Positions 1 through 14,165 of a stretch of 64,000 bases of DNA are shown here, piece by piece (position 1 is the first letter of the stretch; every line of letters begins with the position of its first letter). Made by a program: the position numbers and the translations under genes. This stretch comes from Eopsaltria australis. Its lineage: Eukaryota; Chordata; Aves; Passeriformes; Petroicidae. The stretch lies in contig JAVTVJ010001350.1 in assembly GCA_034509425.1 (NCBI GenBank), positions 423,998 to 487,997 on the forward strand. Direction: 5' to 3'. Under the pieces are notes generated by a model. That model saw only the letters and a list, made by a program, of their open reading frames with translations. It did no database searches and was not told where the DNA came from.

Positions 1-3000
1 GGGGTTATTGAAGTTCTGAGAGAAGCTGCAAGAAAGGAAAGAGGGATGAGATTTCAACTAGATTCCCCAGAAACTTTGCTTTGATGAAAACTAATCAATG
101 ACAACCAGCTATTTTCTTCATAGTCCAAAAATTTCGTATTCATTATGGTGTATTCATTATGGTACTTTAATAGCTCTGGAAAGTCTCTATATAACAGGGC
201 AGGTAACTCAACTGTTTTTTTTCTGGTGTATGACTTAAGAGTTTGTGGTTGGGAAATAAGAATGAGAGAAGTCCTTCACAAAGCACCATCTTTACTGATC
301 CTTTTGTTGCTCTTAACCCTTTCATGCCTAAAGAATGTAGCGAAGCTGTCTAATATGCTAGATTTTCAGTCTCTTTTCTCCCATTCCTGGCAATATCCCA
401 TTGTAAGCTCCTCCTAAATATTCTTCTTCCTTTCACCTCTACTAACTCCTTTTTTTTCCCTTTTCAGGTTCAGCCTAGCACAAGGCAGGTATATAGATAT
501 TGCAAAGAAAAAGCTACAAAAATTGGTTGCAAGGAAAAGCAGACTGCTGGTTCAGAAGAAGGTCTCATGATTTGAAGAATGAGCTCTTTTATTGCATTAT
601 GATTTTTTGACTGCTGTTTCTCTGAAAGGTTTAAAGAAAACCTAAATGGGAACTGTCATAATTCCCCCAGCAAACTGTGTCTTAGGAAAATAATTTTATC
701 AAACCTTGCTCATGACAAATAGAGAGAATAAACTTTGTGAATAAACAAATGCTCTGTGTCCCATGCAGATATCAGAGTATATATTTTCATTCCAAATGTA
801 ATCTGCAGCTTTTTGTAGCCTTACCCATGCATAGTTTTTGAAGTAACTAGACAACAGTCCATGTTTCACAGTCAGGGAATTATTTTTCCTCTTGCCTTCT
901 GAAAAGAAAATTTCACTGCTTCCTCCCAGTTTTTATGACTCAAAAGTCAAAACAATAATTGTCTTTCTCAGTTTCTTCTTTCATTTCACAATTTCACCCC
1001 TGTCCCAAGACATACTCCAGAGCTATCCATACCCTGGAGACAGGAGCCTCTTGTCTTAGACTCAAAAGATCACATCAACACAAATAAAACCAAAAACATT
1101 TTAAAGCTATGGTGGTTTACAGTCTAAAAATTAAACAGATATGCTTATATAATAATATCAAAAGCTATTACATAGGCTTTCAAACTTGGGAATCATTATG
1201 TCAGTTTGAATAAGTTAGAACTGAACTCCATTTTAGTCTTGAATGGTTTTAGTAATTGTCTGGTATTCTTCTTAATTTGGTATTTGAGCTTTCTAGAGTA
1301 ATTTTTTTCTTCATTTATTTTTTCCATACCACCCTGAGGACTATATATGTCTTCTTAAAAAAATTAAAATAAAATTGAAAATTGAGGTTTTTGACTAACA
1401 CATTATTTCAGTGATTAGGTCTTTAACATAAGGGTTAGTTAACATCAGACCAGCAGAATTAGTATACTGTGTTTCTAGGGCCAAAGATGTAGGGACAAGC
1501 AAAGAAGCTAGGGACAGGGTCAAACCTTCATATGCTGAGAATTGCTGAGTAGCCTGGAAAACTCCCTGAAGCAGAACAAGAGTCAGTCCTGATCCAGCAG
1601 AGCCAAGGCCTCTGAAGAAGCATGATTAAACAAACAAAAGAGGAAAATGGAATAATCCTGCCTCTCCTACCATTCAGCTGTACCAGAGAAAACTAACTTG
1701 TTTACTGACAGGGGCCTGGGATAGTGCTCATTACAAGGTACAGCATCTGCCTGGACTGGCTGCCTACCCTGAATATTCAGGTGGTAATACACTGTTCTTG
1801 TGCGACAGCATTGCTCCGGGCAAGCAAATTATGGAAGCTAGTTCTAGTGGTAGATACCGGTGGAGGTGGTAGCTTTGGCCTGAACTGTCAGAATTTTGTG
1901 AACAAAAAAATTGTGACATAGAGGTGTCATTGGCTTTACACTCCTTTGCCTCTTTTGGACCTCTCATCTTAATCAGATCTAAAAAGTGCAGGTTTTGACC
2001 ACCCCAGAACATAAAATCCAAGTGTATTTTTTAATTTTACAGATGAACTTTTTCTATCTTAATGAGTGAAATCAAACTCTCAAATTTATATGCTTCTGTT
2101 CTTCAGGCTGTCTGAATTTATTATATCAAGTTCATTTCTAATAGAAACTGTAGGGGAAGTAATCAAAAGTCTTTTTAAGTTCAGCTTTTGTCCACTGTCA
2201 TTGATCTACAAATTTTTCTGTCAGAATATGTTTGAAATGCTTTTCACATTGTCTGGTTCCTGCCTGCCCCTTTGTGAAAGCCTATTTTATTAAAAAGCCT
2301 TGCACAACTCATCAAGGGTTCTGATTTTTTGGACTAGGTGCTGGTTAGTGTTTCTGCAATACATCCCTAAATGGGAGACTGAATGATAAGATGTCTGTTT
2401 GAAGCGGGAGACTTCTCCATTTGACAGAGGTCAAAACAAAAAGTAAATTTTACTGTAACTAATAACAAAGTGGTGTGCTTGAGATTCAAGAGAATAAAAA
2501 GACTTCAAAAGGTCTCTTCTTCTGCCACCCCCTACCTATGCTACAGAACTAAACACAGATATGACCTTGCTTGGTGTATGCGTGTGGGTGAATTCTGAAA
2601 TCAACATGAAAACATGGTGGCTTAAATTTTTTGGACCACGGATTTGTGTTGTCCTGCAGTATGATGAACAGCTCGTGTCACCTTGTTAAAGGGAATCTTT
2701 TGAAATGTGTGGCTGCCTCACACAGGGTGACAGGCACAGACCCTCTTTCCACATGCGCCTCTGCAGAAGCTGGCCATGTCTGATTCATGCCCAGAACTAG
2801 GTGTAGGGTTTATACACCTCTGTGGGCAGTTTAACAGAGTGTGTGGCTGTAGCTGCTTTTCTTTTATACCCAAGCTAGCTCACACTTGCCAAATATTACT
2901 GTGCCATTGGCCAGTGCAAGGGCTGCTAACTGGCATTTGTGCCGCAGGACACTGTGCGGGGTAGTCTTCAGGCCATCACATGACTTGGATCGAGAAACCA

Positions 3001-6000
3001 GTCCTTGAGAGGCAAAATCAGTGCTATCTGGATAGCTAAAGGAAACAAAAGCACAAAAACCGTCTGGCAATAAATTTGTATCCAGAAATAAAGAATACAT
3101 GTTTAAATGTATCACAACTGAGCACTGAAACAATTTCCTTAAGACTATGTTAAATTCTTACTCCCACAATTCAGAGACTGTCATCTTTAAACAAAGATGA
3201 CCCAAAATGCATGGGGATGGTAATGCAGATTGAAATTCAATGGCTTGGGTTTTTTTGAGATCTCAATAGCTAGTAAGTTCAATTGTTGACTACAAAGAAG
3301 ACTTGATTTTTTTTTTTTTATTTTCTGTTAAGTGGTGGTAAGAATCTTTTAGGAAAGGATCTGTTTGCTGCATGTTTACAGTGCTGGTACAATAAAGTTC
3401 TCACTTGGACCTTTAGGTATAAGTGTTAAGCACATTATACATGAGAGCATGGGTTAAACTTTTTAAAAAAAATATGCATCTTTAGGAAAGAGGTTGATAT
3501 AGACATGATCTGTATTTAAAGTTCATATGCGTATGCTCTCCTACAGAGGCCTAGCAACTACAGCTTTGGTCTGTAGGACAAAAAGAGTTGCTGACTTCTC
3601 AGTAGCTCTTTGCTAGTAGCTAGTAGCTCTTGTAGCAATGTGAAGACACTAAATGATGGAGTTTCATGTTTTTTAGGTCAAAAACACTGTAATGAAATGC
3701 TCCTGCGCCTTTCCCCACCATTTTTAGCTGGCTTGCTGTATGTGCTTTTCTTCTGTATCTCTAATGAACATGTCATGTGTGTTTTGCAAAAGTTTCCATT
3801 TGCATTAATATCAGGGGCCCTACTTATGGTTGTACCAGCTTCCTATAGGTATATAGTTACGTTAGAAATAATAAATTTCTATATTTATGAGTGGCACCTA
3901 TTCAAGGTTTTTTAGAAGCTGTGATGTTCTGTACCAATGTGCCTTGCTCACAGTCATGTGAAGATGACATTTCTGTCCAGATATTGTGAAGTTTTCTGAA
4001 GCTGTATTCTAAATTGATGGTATCAGACATTATAGAAGAAACATGTAGTAGGTGTCTTTCTCTGGTTTTTCTTTGGCATAAGTTAAAAATTTTAAGCAAT
4101 TTAAAATTATTTCTTAAAAAACTCTGCTTTTTCATCATCCTGTGTATTTGTTTTTTTTTAAGTGTCCATTACTACCCCATTTCCTATGATGTGACTGTCT
4201 TGCAGATTATTTTATATTAACCCAGTCATCTTTATTTTTATGTTACTTTTGCATTTATTCTGTAAGTACACATGTGACTATGCCTTTTTACTTCCTCTTT
4301 GGTAAATAATTTCTTGGATTTTCAAATGCACACAGATAAATAGGGAATTGGAAGAAATTAAGATCTCTCCATAGTACTGTACACATTAATGCCTCTGCTG
4401 GTTGAAAATGAATCTTGGACAAATAAAATTCACTGTTCCCTTGCAGTTTTCCCATGAAAAATTCTGTGCATTGGAGAAGAATATACTTATTTTTGCACTA
4501 CACAAAAAGCAACAGCTTGCTTCTCTTGTGGAGGTGAAACACAGGGCAAATTGCTGTGTGTAGGGTCTGCTAAAGTCAACTACTCTGTGGGCTCAAAGGC
4601 TCCCTGTATTTGACTGTTTCTCTGATTTAATGCTGTCAGAGCCCTCTCTGAATGTGTAATAGAGGTTTTAGTTTGGACCTAGTCACCAGTTTGCAGTTTG
4701 CCCTTTATGTTGTACAGCTGTCAAGTCTTCTGTGCTAGATTGATTTCTCCCTACACCAAAAGACCACCAATGAGACCAAGTGCCAGTCAGTGTTCTTAAT
4801 TAGGTTCCTTTTAAATGCTTGCTTGCACTCCTTACAGCGTCACTTGAGGCTGGATCTTGCACCCCGTGAGGTGGATCTGCCATTTTTAAAGGCTCATTTT
4901 TGCATTATTGTTTGTTTGAAAATTTGTTTTTTAATGCTTTCCTTTTTTTCTAAAGTCATGTCAAAATGCTTAAGGAGTATTAGTAGGCTGTAAAGTCATG
5001 GACAGAATTAAGATAGAGAGCTTGTTCCAGAATGGATATGTTGCTGCTCTTCTGACATTATCCTGTCTAAGAGTGGCAGGACAGTGCATAGCACCTTCCA
5101 TTATGTTTCATGGATCTAGGAATTACAGAAATTAAATCTATGATTAAGAATTAAAGGGTAACATTGGCATAACTAACATGTCTTCATTCCTTCCAGGAAG
5201 GCCCTACTATCACAAGGAGTATTGGCACTTACAGAGCCCTGCTGGTCCCCCTCTGCTATGCCTTTATTTTACCTTAAGAGAATAAGAAGTATACATGTTC
5301 AGGCAACTAAGACTTTTGTTTAGTGCTGCTCTACACTTTGCTATTTGATGTGGTCAGTCTCTCTCCCATTCATAATTTATTTTCAGAGGATTTTAGTGAC
5401 CTTGGAGATGAGATGAAATGTCGCTTCCTCTGGGATCTGTACCTGAGATATGTTGACTTTTAAAGGAAATCTTAACTCAGAGAATTCCCTGAGAATCATA
5501 ATGTCATGATGCTTAAAAAAAGACCCCACAAAAAATACCCACTTTTTTTTTTATTATTTTTCATGCAACACACTGTTTGGTATTTTTTCCATTGTATTCC
5601 TCTTCTTTTCTTGGTTTTAAGCTGGGAGAAGAAAGCTGAGAAGAAAAATCAGAAGTATTGTGCCCATGTCAGTCCCTCTGTAACATTGCTTCCAAATATC
5701 ACAAAAAAAAAAGTTTGCTCTTCCCATAATCAGCTTTTTGATTAAGTCCACAAATTGCTGGTTCAGAACATGCCTGAACAAATGGAATAATTGTACATAC
5801 AAACAAATCAAGAATATAGGTGATTTATTTCCCCTACTTAGATCTGCTCATCAGAAAGCAGAAATGTCTCCACCTCAAGTTCATTTACTATAGTAAAGTT
5901 TCTGGAAGTTTCTGTTAATGACTCTGCTTTCAGGAGAAACAGCAGTGTCTGGACATACACAAAAGCTGCTGTAGATAGAGGGTCAAAATATGGCCAGATC

Positions 6001-6276
6001 AGCAAAGATCTACAGTTGCAGTGAAAAGAGCAAACATGAGTTCTGTCACTTTTTCCTGGGCCCTGAAATGTGGAAAAAAGCATCGTATTATTGCTATAAA
6101 AGTCAAAGGCAAAGAAGTAGCAGACAGATGCTTTCCCTTTAGGTTTGGTGGTACCCAAAGTTGCCCTAGAGCTCACAAGAAAGCTGCTGTGCTACATTAA
6201 TGTGGCCCATATTTCATCCCATGAAATGGAGACTAGAAATCTGAGGAACTTCCCTTTCACAATACTTTTTTCCCCT
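1..6276. other. AT-rich intergenic or intronic DNA, no gene seen
   Basis: No open stretch here has the length, composition or flanking splice signals of a convincing exon; those present are short and rich in Phe, Leu and Cys, as expected from AT-rich noncoding DNA. A 14-bp near-exact tandem duplication lies at 137-164. A minus-strand 112-codon open stretch at 5838-6176 has no recognisable domain. The segment 1440-1700 is locally less AT-rich and could be an old repeat, but I could not name it. Confidence 0.6.
137..164. repeat. 14-bp tandem duplication
   Basis: The unit TATTCATTATGGTG is followed directly by a second copy that differs only in its last base. This looks like a simple replication-slippage duplication; no function is implied. 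Confidence 0.85.
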
Positions 6277-7244
6277 GTTGGGGCTTGAATTTTCTCGCTT
6301 TTGTGTTTTTTTTTTTTTTCTTAAGGAATTTTTCCCCCATACGTTGCTAAGAAACAGTAATGGCTGAGTGCTTAAAAGAATGAAAGTGCAGGGCCAGGGG
6401 CTTTCTCCTCCACAGGCAGGGGGATGTTTCTCTCAGGCAGCAGGGACAACATGAGATTTTGGGACTGGCAAAAGCAGGGGTGGGGGCAAGGGCTCACTCT
6501 CCCACTTGGGACTCTTGGATCTGAACAGTTGGAGCTGCTGTTTGCTGAACACAGCCACTGAGAAACCAGCATGGAGCTGCTTTTTTTTTTCTGCTGTGAG
6601 TTTTGCTCCTTGCCTTGCTGGGGAGCTGAGCTGCCACCAGCCCATCTCTCCTTGCTCCCCCGCTCCTTGAGCACTGCTGAGTTTTTGCTACGCTGCAACT
6701 GTGCTCCTCCTGCTGTCCCGGCTCGCTGTTTCCGAGGGTCCTGCTGGGGCACCAACATCAGCTGCCCCGAGTGTTTGTGAAACAAAGCCTCTCCTCCATC
6801 CCTCCCTGCCCCCAGGCCTGGCTGCCATTAACACGCGTTACCTGGGCCAGTGCTGGAGCACCCCACGCAGCTGCAGAGGAATCCTCACACCTGAAGCGCC
6901 CCCTGCAGCAGCGGGGGAATCATCGCACCCGCCCCGCCCACCGGGAGCCACCGGCGCCCCCTGCAGGCTGTGACTGGAACTGCACCAAAGGGAAAAGGTG
7001 CCTGAGGCCGAGCATGCTGCCACTGGGGTTCTGGTTCTGTTTGTGGTTAATGCCATCGCTGTTGTTATTTGTTAGTTTTGTTTTAGATACTACTAAAGAA
7101 CTGTTATTCCTATTCTCATATCTTTGACTGAGAGCCCCTTGATTGCAAATTTATAATAATTCAGAGGGAGAGGGGTTACATATTTTCCATTCCAAGGGAG
7201 ACTCCTGCCCTCCTTAGCAGACACCTGTCTTTCAAACCAAGACA
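6277..7244 (+). mobile_element. Solo LTR of an ERVL-type avian endogenous retrovirus
   Basis: The element starts TGTTGGGGCTTG and ends AAACCAAGACA. It is flanked by matching 5-mers TCCCC at 6272-6276 and 7245-7249, so TG...CA ends and a 5-bp target duplication are both visible. The left two thirds are GC-rich and the last 240 bases are AT-rich. From memory, the terminal part (about 7020-7244, including the AAAGAACTGTTATTCC stretch) matches a very common bird LTR; that identification is not computed. The 5-bp duplication fits class III (ERVL-like) integration. No internal retroviral genes flank it, so it is a solo LTR left by LTR-LTR recombination. Open stretches on both strands inside it (for example 6372-6785 minus) are byproducts of GC-rich DNA. 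Confidence 0.85.
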
Positions 7245-8569
7245 TCCCCCTAGTTGTACTGCATAGGCTGTCCGAAGTATCCTGTGGTCCAGGCAAATCT
7301 TGTATGCAGCAGCAGAGTGCTTGTTCTCAGTGTCAGTTCTGTGGCGTCTGGACCCTAATTTATTCTTTTCAATTACTTTTGCAATATGCTGTTATAATTC
7401 TAAAACCAATAAAATGACAATGCAACAAGAGCACCTTGTGTTCCTGCAGTGTCTTGACTTTAATTCCCCCCAGTTCTGGCATAAGATATCAAGTTTCTAA
7501 GAACTACTTGTGAGATTTTTACCTCACAAGGGTGCATGGAAGGCTCCCCACTTGCTTTTCACATGCTTTTCACATTTCCATATGATTTTTAAACATATAC
7601 AATGAATTAGGGTACTTACAAGTACACCAGGGAGGCTTTTTTACATGAGCTGGTGTAAATAGATTTTTTTGTACCAGACCATAGAAGAATCTCTCAATTT
7701 CCATCATAAGGAGGTTCTGTAGCTTCAACTGCTTCATTTCTCCAGGCATGACTCTTGTTCCTTAGATGGAATTTGGTAAAAAATTGTTCTTTCTTTCCTG
7801 TATTCCACAGCTGTGATCAACTGGAAGTAACCTGAGAATCTCTCTCCTAAGCTCACCATGACCATGATTGCTCCTATCTCCTTCACTGCATTGACTCCTG
7901 CTCTTTTCAATGTGTAGGGTGATGACAACTGCTCCCTGCTGGTATTCTAGCTGGTTGTCCATCCAGAAGCAAAACATATAAATGGTAGAAAAGCCAGATC
8001 TTTCCTTCAGAAGATTTTCATTTGCATGTGTTTGGTTATTTCTGAATTCTCGCTTGTCATCAAAATTAGCTGGAATTGCTCCAGTCTTACCAGGGCACTG
8101 GCAGACATGAACCTAAAGCTTAATCTTACCTCAGAACTTAAAGCTCAAATGCTCTTTTGCATGACTGTACATGTTTTTGTCACTTATTTTAAAAAGGAGT
8201 TCTGTACTGTATGTATTCATCTTCATACTTGTTGTCACTTTTGTGTACCGTTCCGTGGATGTAACAAGTGATGCAGCAGGCTTGACATGCTGTTGATAAG
8301 ATTATTGACACTAATTGCTAGTGACTTATGTAGAGGCAAAAAAATTAATGCCATGTTTTTATATTTCTGTACAATGGCCTAATAATTTAAAGTTATAAAG
8401 CTTACCAACCTTGATTCTTTTACGATTAAAAAAAAAGGCAAGTGATCTCTTGATTTTCAGGTCTCTAGCAATTTTTCTAGTGCAACAACAATTGCTTCTT
8501 TTTACTTGAAACTGCAATTCTGATTCTAGAGATAGTGGTTTTCTTTTCCATTCTTCTGTATGTCACTAA

Positions 8570-8617
8570 AACACTAATGCACATTAAGTTTATAACACTA
8601 ATGCACATTAAGTTTAT
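8570..8617. repeat. Exact 24-bp tandem duplication
   Basis: The 24-bp unit at 8570-8593, beginning AACACTAATGCACATT, is repeated without any mismatch at 8594-8617. Perfect identity implies a recent or conserved duplication. Confidence 0.95.
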
Positions 8618-10388
8618 CAGTTTAAAACCAACAGAATGTTTTCAACTGTTTACTTGTATGCACAATGCAACAGATGCAGCTGGAGCTTCTCACAGAGTGA
8701 GATCATAGACCAATTTCTTGTAGTGGCTGATAAGAACCATATACAAGTAAATATTTTTTAAAGGGACATTGCCCATTTTTATGTAATCCCTTATTTTGCT
8801 TCCTGAGTACTCAAAGGTAGTCAGTCATGGGTGAGTAAAGTAGCCATCTTGATTAGTTTTCTTTTTGTGAAGCACTGTCTAACCTGCTAACAGAGTAATG
8901 AAAGCAGTTCATCACCAGATGGCAATGTTGCATGAGCCTACCCTGCACCTCCTCACAGGGGTGAAGCACGAGCAGTGGAAGAAAGTGGCACAATTTGTTT
9001 GGGAGAATGAGCAGCCATATTGTCAAAATTCTTTTATCTCCTTTAAAAGTACCTACAATGGAGGTCAAAAAGGATAATTTTCCACTTTGTCAAGTGAAAA
9101 GAAAATCTGGAAGGAAGTTCATATAAAATTCAGCTCAAGTAAAAAGACCAAGGACACCTTTCTCAAAGAAATATGTGCTTACACTTCTTTGTCCTTCTTT
9201 TTTTGCAATTACTCTTTATAATAATTAACACCCAGAGGCATTTCCAAGGTTGCACTGACTTTACACAAGAATACTGCCAATCACAGTTCCCAGAAAATAG
9301 CAGTGAGGGTTTTTTGTATGAGACTGTGAAATTACATTTTTTCCTAATTTTATGCCTAATTTTATTATGTGGCATAGCATAGTTTTAGTAATTTGGTTTT
9401 TTCTTTGGTTTTTTTTTTTTTCTCCTGAAATGACTTCCTAATGTAATTCTGCTTACACAAAGTTTTGCCCCAAAAATTTATTTGAACAGAAATCATAGTA
9501 TCAGGACATATTTTTTGCATTGAATGTTCCATTGAATTCACAGCTGTTCTAATCTGTTTAGGTATTACACATATCAAACACATGTGATTCCAAAAGAGTA
9601 GTCACGTATTCTGCTTAATGTATAAATCATAATGAATCGACTGTAAAGATTATGGTCAAATACCCTACTTCTAAAATTGTAATAATTAAAGTGGAAATCT
9701 AATTTATTGCAATAGGAGAACAGATATTAGATGGAGTCTAATTGAAAGCACAAAAATAAAATTCAAGGTTTTCATAGTAAGAAACACAATTTGATAGAGG
9801 CACATTTAATTGAACTGTACCTGCAAATGCACAAAATGTTTCTTTCCAGTAACTTTAATCTATGCCATCCCATAGATATAGCTGAAGTATTCATAATATT
9901 AGTAAACTGTTTCGTGTCTTTTTTAGCTATTTCTGACTTGAAAAATGCCTGAAGAATATGCTTAAATACAATTGTGTAGAGAACTGATTAATAAACTGAA
10001 TAGAGTATATGACTTTCTTGAAGTAAGTAGTAAGGGGTTTTGGCCCAATCAGTTTGTGCTTCCCCAAGACACTGACAATAGGTGTCTTGTTGCCCTGGAG
10101 TACACCTTTACCATAGAAGGTAGTTCTGCCCATTGCTTTCCTATACTGACTCCAGAGGAAAGCTAGGATGATTTAGTGGCTTCATTAAGTACTTAGAGAG
10201 AATGAATCTGGGCCTGAAGCCCCACTATAAAACTAAATATTCTTGTTCTACACTATTTTCCTCCTTCTCTTTCCATGGAAGGCAGAAAGAGAGCAAAGGC
10301 TGGTTATCAGCCATATTTCCAGTGGTCCCACTGATAGTTTGGGGTGCCACCAGTGATGGATGCGTTTGTACCTTGAACTTCATGTTTA

Positions 10389-10691
10389 TCACCCAGGGTG
10401 AAACCATAAGACAAGGTTGGTAAGCAAATTGTCTGCAGTAGTGATAAAGTCCTCTCTCAGTGGTTTCCTTGCTTTACTATTCTCGAGCAGGTCTTCTCCA
10501 ATGGATGCTGGTGAGATTGTCCTGGTTTTGCATACTCTACCAGGTGCCAGTGAGCTTAGCCATACCTCTGCTGGTTTCTGCTTGCCTGGAACCACAGCAT
10601 CCTTTCCAAGGTTTCCTTCTATTACAGAGGGAATCTTTTCAATGCCATGTCTGTACATCTTCAAGGGCTGATTGGCAGCACCTGATGTCAT
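10389..10691 (-). other. Unassigned 100-codon open stretch
   Basis: The minus strand is open from an ATG at 10691 to a stop at 10389. The translation is balanced in composition (many Lys, Glu, Pro, Ser and Gly), unlike the Phe/Leu/Cys-rich open stretches elsewhere in the window. An in-frame TGA lies directly before the ATG. A pyrimidine-rich run ending in AG lies just upstream on the minus strand, and a GTGATA that could serve as a weak donor lies at the downstream end. I recognise no domain. It could be part of a processed pseudogene, a lncRNA exon or chance; the opposite strand is also open over much of the interval, which lowers its weight as coding evidence. Confidence 0.2.
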
Positions 10692-11374
10692 TCATCCTAG
10701 AGAAGGAGAGCTGAGATACTGGGAAACCTGATGTCAGGCGAGATGCTTGGGAGAATACAACTTACAACTGTGCCTGGAATAAGGGCTCAAGTGTGTATGG
10801 ACTGCTTCAATTACACGTCACCAGGAGAGTTGTGACTTGAGTGTTATTCCCCTTCTGTCATGATCTTGCTGAGGAAGTTCTTTAGAAAGCAAAAGGTCAT
10901 TGCAACTGTAATTTGACATCCTGTTGTAAAGTGGTTTGTTTATATGTTGGAGCTGGGTAGGCAATGCATGTGTGCAAACATGGCAAGATATTCCATTACG
11001 ATCGTGTTGCTCACTCAGGCTGAGTCACTAGTCCAGGCCACTGTACAATAAGATGTCAAACTATTGTCACTGTGACAACAATTTTCCTTCTAATTTCACA
11101 CTGGTAATTTTGCCAGAACAAGAAGGGCTACATGTGAAGATTGCACCTTTTAAAGCAGATTTGGAGTGACAGGATAAATTACAGCATTATTGTCTAATGG
11201 GTGAAAATGAAAATCTTTGCACTTTCAGGCTCCAGCAAAATTGCTTTTTTTCTGAGGAATGAGTATCAGACTTCAAGTGGATTTCACAAAATCTCCTCTA
11301 GATAACTAAATTTAAATCTATTTCAAAGAAAACTCTTAATCAGCAATTCTCAGTAGGATTGCTATCACAACGCA

Positions 11375-11422
11375 CTCTTTTTTTCCCTTTCCTTTCCTTT
11401 TCTTTCTTTTTTTTTTTTTCTC
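11375..11422. repeat. Polypyrimidine tract
   Basis: An uninterrupted C/T run with TTTCC-like units, followed by a long T run. It is a low-complexity sequence with no other visible function. Confidence 0.9.
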
Positions 11423-14165
11423 AGTAAGTTGCAAGCCTTGTATTTATTTTATTTTACTGGAAGAAAAATACAAAGTGAGATAGTAAGAACAAAGAAATAT
11501 TTTCCCATTTCTGAAAGACTCAATGATATAGATTTAAAATCTCAAGTGGGGGAAACATTCTACTCCCTAATCCCCTAGGCTCTACCATATTATGTATTTT
11601 TTCCCTGCTGATAAATTAATTCCGACTGACATTTTTATCAAGGCTTACCTTGCTCAGTTTGAACTCCATGGCAGTCAATCATCTGTATTTGAGTTTGGGT
11701 TTTTTTTAAAATTAAACAAGTTTTGAAGTGTCTTTGGCTATAATTAATAAAAGAGTTCTCATAAAAATAGATTTCACCTTCTCTGGGGCAAAATATTATT
11801 TTAAAATGTCATTAATTGTTTTTAAACAAAAGAGTTAATAATTTCTTGAGGAAGCATTTTAAGCTCTGGACAATGATATTAACTAATTTAATTTACTATC
11901 GCAAAGCTGATGGAAAAGTCATGATTACCATTTGTTGTGTGATGCTAATGAAACCCATTCTCAGTTGGGAAACCTCCTGTATTGTCAGAATAAAAACCCA
12001 AAAAAGGCTGATGCAGTGATCTAGAACATATGGGAAATTTACCTGTTCTTTTCAGAGCAAATGGCTCTGTATTGACAGTCCAGCTGGAACTGGAAAACTC
12101 TCCTGTGTGCTGCTCTTGTGTTATGAGCTGGTGGTATTTCTTAGCCCTGTGGTCAGAGTGAGCTGCCCAGCTAACTCCACTCAGCTCTTACTTGCCTGTA
12201 GGAGCTGTTACTAACAGAAAATAAACATAATGATGACTACCACACAGACATCATGAAAACCTTACAAACCTACTTCACAGCACTTCTTCCTCCATGTCCC
12301 TGTTAGGAGTCCAGTGAGCATTTTTCCTCAATTTGTACTTCCTCCAATGGCTCAGAGGTGTAATTCCAGTAAAACTGCACCTACAGAAAAGAGCACTTTA
12401 AAAAAATCCTAAAATTCTCCATTATTTATTATTTTTCTCCCCCATTTTTGTAATCAATACAAGCTAGGAATTGCTTACAGGTCACAAAGAGGTCGGTGGA
12501 CATTCTCAAGTTTGGGTTGCAACACAAGGTTTACCTGTTGGTCTCTCTTTTTCATTCTGTAGTTTGCATTGAACTCTCATGCAATTAAGAAACTGGGAGA
12601 CTGAAGTGCAATTTTGGTTTAAGAGAAGTAGAACAAAATTTTACTCTCAACAATAATTGTCAGTGAAAGAGAAACTTTCAGGCTTGATTTGTTTCTCATC
12701 AACATGAGAAGATATGTCATGCAAATTATAGGCTGTAGTAGGAGTGTCTGCATATTCTACAACCTGTTTTTAGAATAAAGAAGAGTTTTATTCACCTGAG
12801 ACATTTTATGAAATGTGCTGCACCTACTGACACAATTCCTTTGTGATAAAAAGTTTAAGTACTCCAGTTTTTGAGAATTCATGTTTACAGCCCTTTGAAA
12901 ATTTTGAGTTACATTTCTAGAAGGTTGCAGCTGTCCCATTCAAAGAACATGGAAGCTCCTTAGATGTGTCTCTTACTCAATTTCAGTGTCTGAGAAACTC
13001 CAATCCCTAATCTTTTATTTTCCCAGAATTCTCTAGGGTACATGCCACTGCCCATTACATCCTTTAATTAATGTGATAATTGTTGTACATGGACTTTAAT
13101 AACAATTCAGTCAGCTTACGCTGGGAAGCCTGATGTTCTGTATTTGTTGAAAACATAGATAAGACCAATTTTGCTTGCTATGTTAATTGTGTAAGGTCCA
13201 GATGAAGCTCACATGTCCATTCCTCAGCACAGGCAGTAAGACCTGATATTAATTGTAACCACGTCCTTTACAGGAGATGCCTCCTATTCCCACTTACACT
13301 TTGTCAACTCCATCACATTTTTTTTCCATGCAAGCTGGCCATTGCTACTGCTCTAAGTTAGACACCATCCTGATTCTTTAAACAGAGAAACCAGTTAGCT
13401 GTACAAATAATAGCACATAAATATAGAATAAGGTATCCAGTGTTTTTAATAAACAAAAGAGGTTTCTTCCCTTTTCCTTCACAAGCATTCTAGGGGTAAA
13501 ATCTTGAGCTGGGAGGAAGGAACAAAGCACAAAGAGCAATACATAAAACAGCTCATAAGACTTCTGAAAACACTCTCTTAAAACTTAATTGCCTAGATTT
13601 GATGGTACACATATGAGCTGGATTTTGTCACAGAACTATTCCTGTGTTTCCTTGGACAAATACTTCTTTTCCTATCATCTGTAACATCTGTTACTGCTTG
13701 TTCTTGAAAGTGTATTGGCTTTAAAAATTTTATGAGGAAAAGCAAACCTTTTGGTTTTAAAATTTTTCAGCTACTGAGCCTGTATTGTTCAGGTGCTGTT
13801 TTGCCCAACACAATGTGTAAATTATGTTAAAAGGGGAATTCAGGAAAAACAGACTTTGTGCATGAGTCCTAGGTACCAATCTAGAACTGTAGTTTTCTTA
13901 AGATAAAGTAGAAACTGATACACTAAGAGATTCCTTATGTCCAACGGTATCAGGAAGCATTGATACGTTTGGGTTTTAGTTTAATGTGGAGTACAATAAC
14001 ATTCATAGTAAACAATTCTTGTATGCTCCTCTAGAATTGTCAGAAAAGTGGAGATTTTATAATTTCAGTTAGGCCATGGAGACTTTACAGCACCTAGTGT
14101 TCTCTGAAGCAGTTTCCTTCTTGTTCTTATTCTTCATTTTCATCTCTGTCATCTTAACCACATAC

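Noticed and set aside
6372..7127. Several overlapping open stretches in GC-rich DNA, possible CpG-island gene start
   Set aside because: They fall within the LTR bounded by TCCCC duplications; open frames on both strands are a GC effect.
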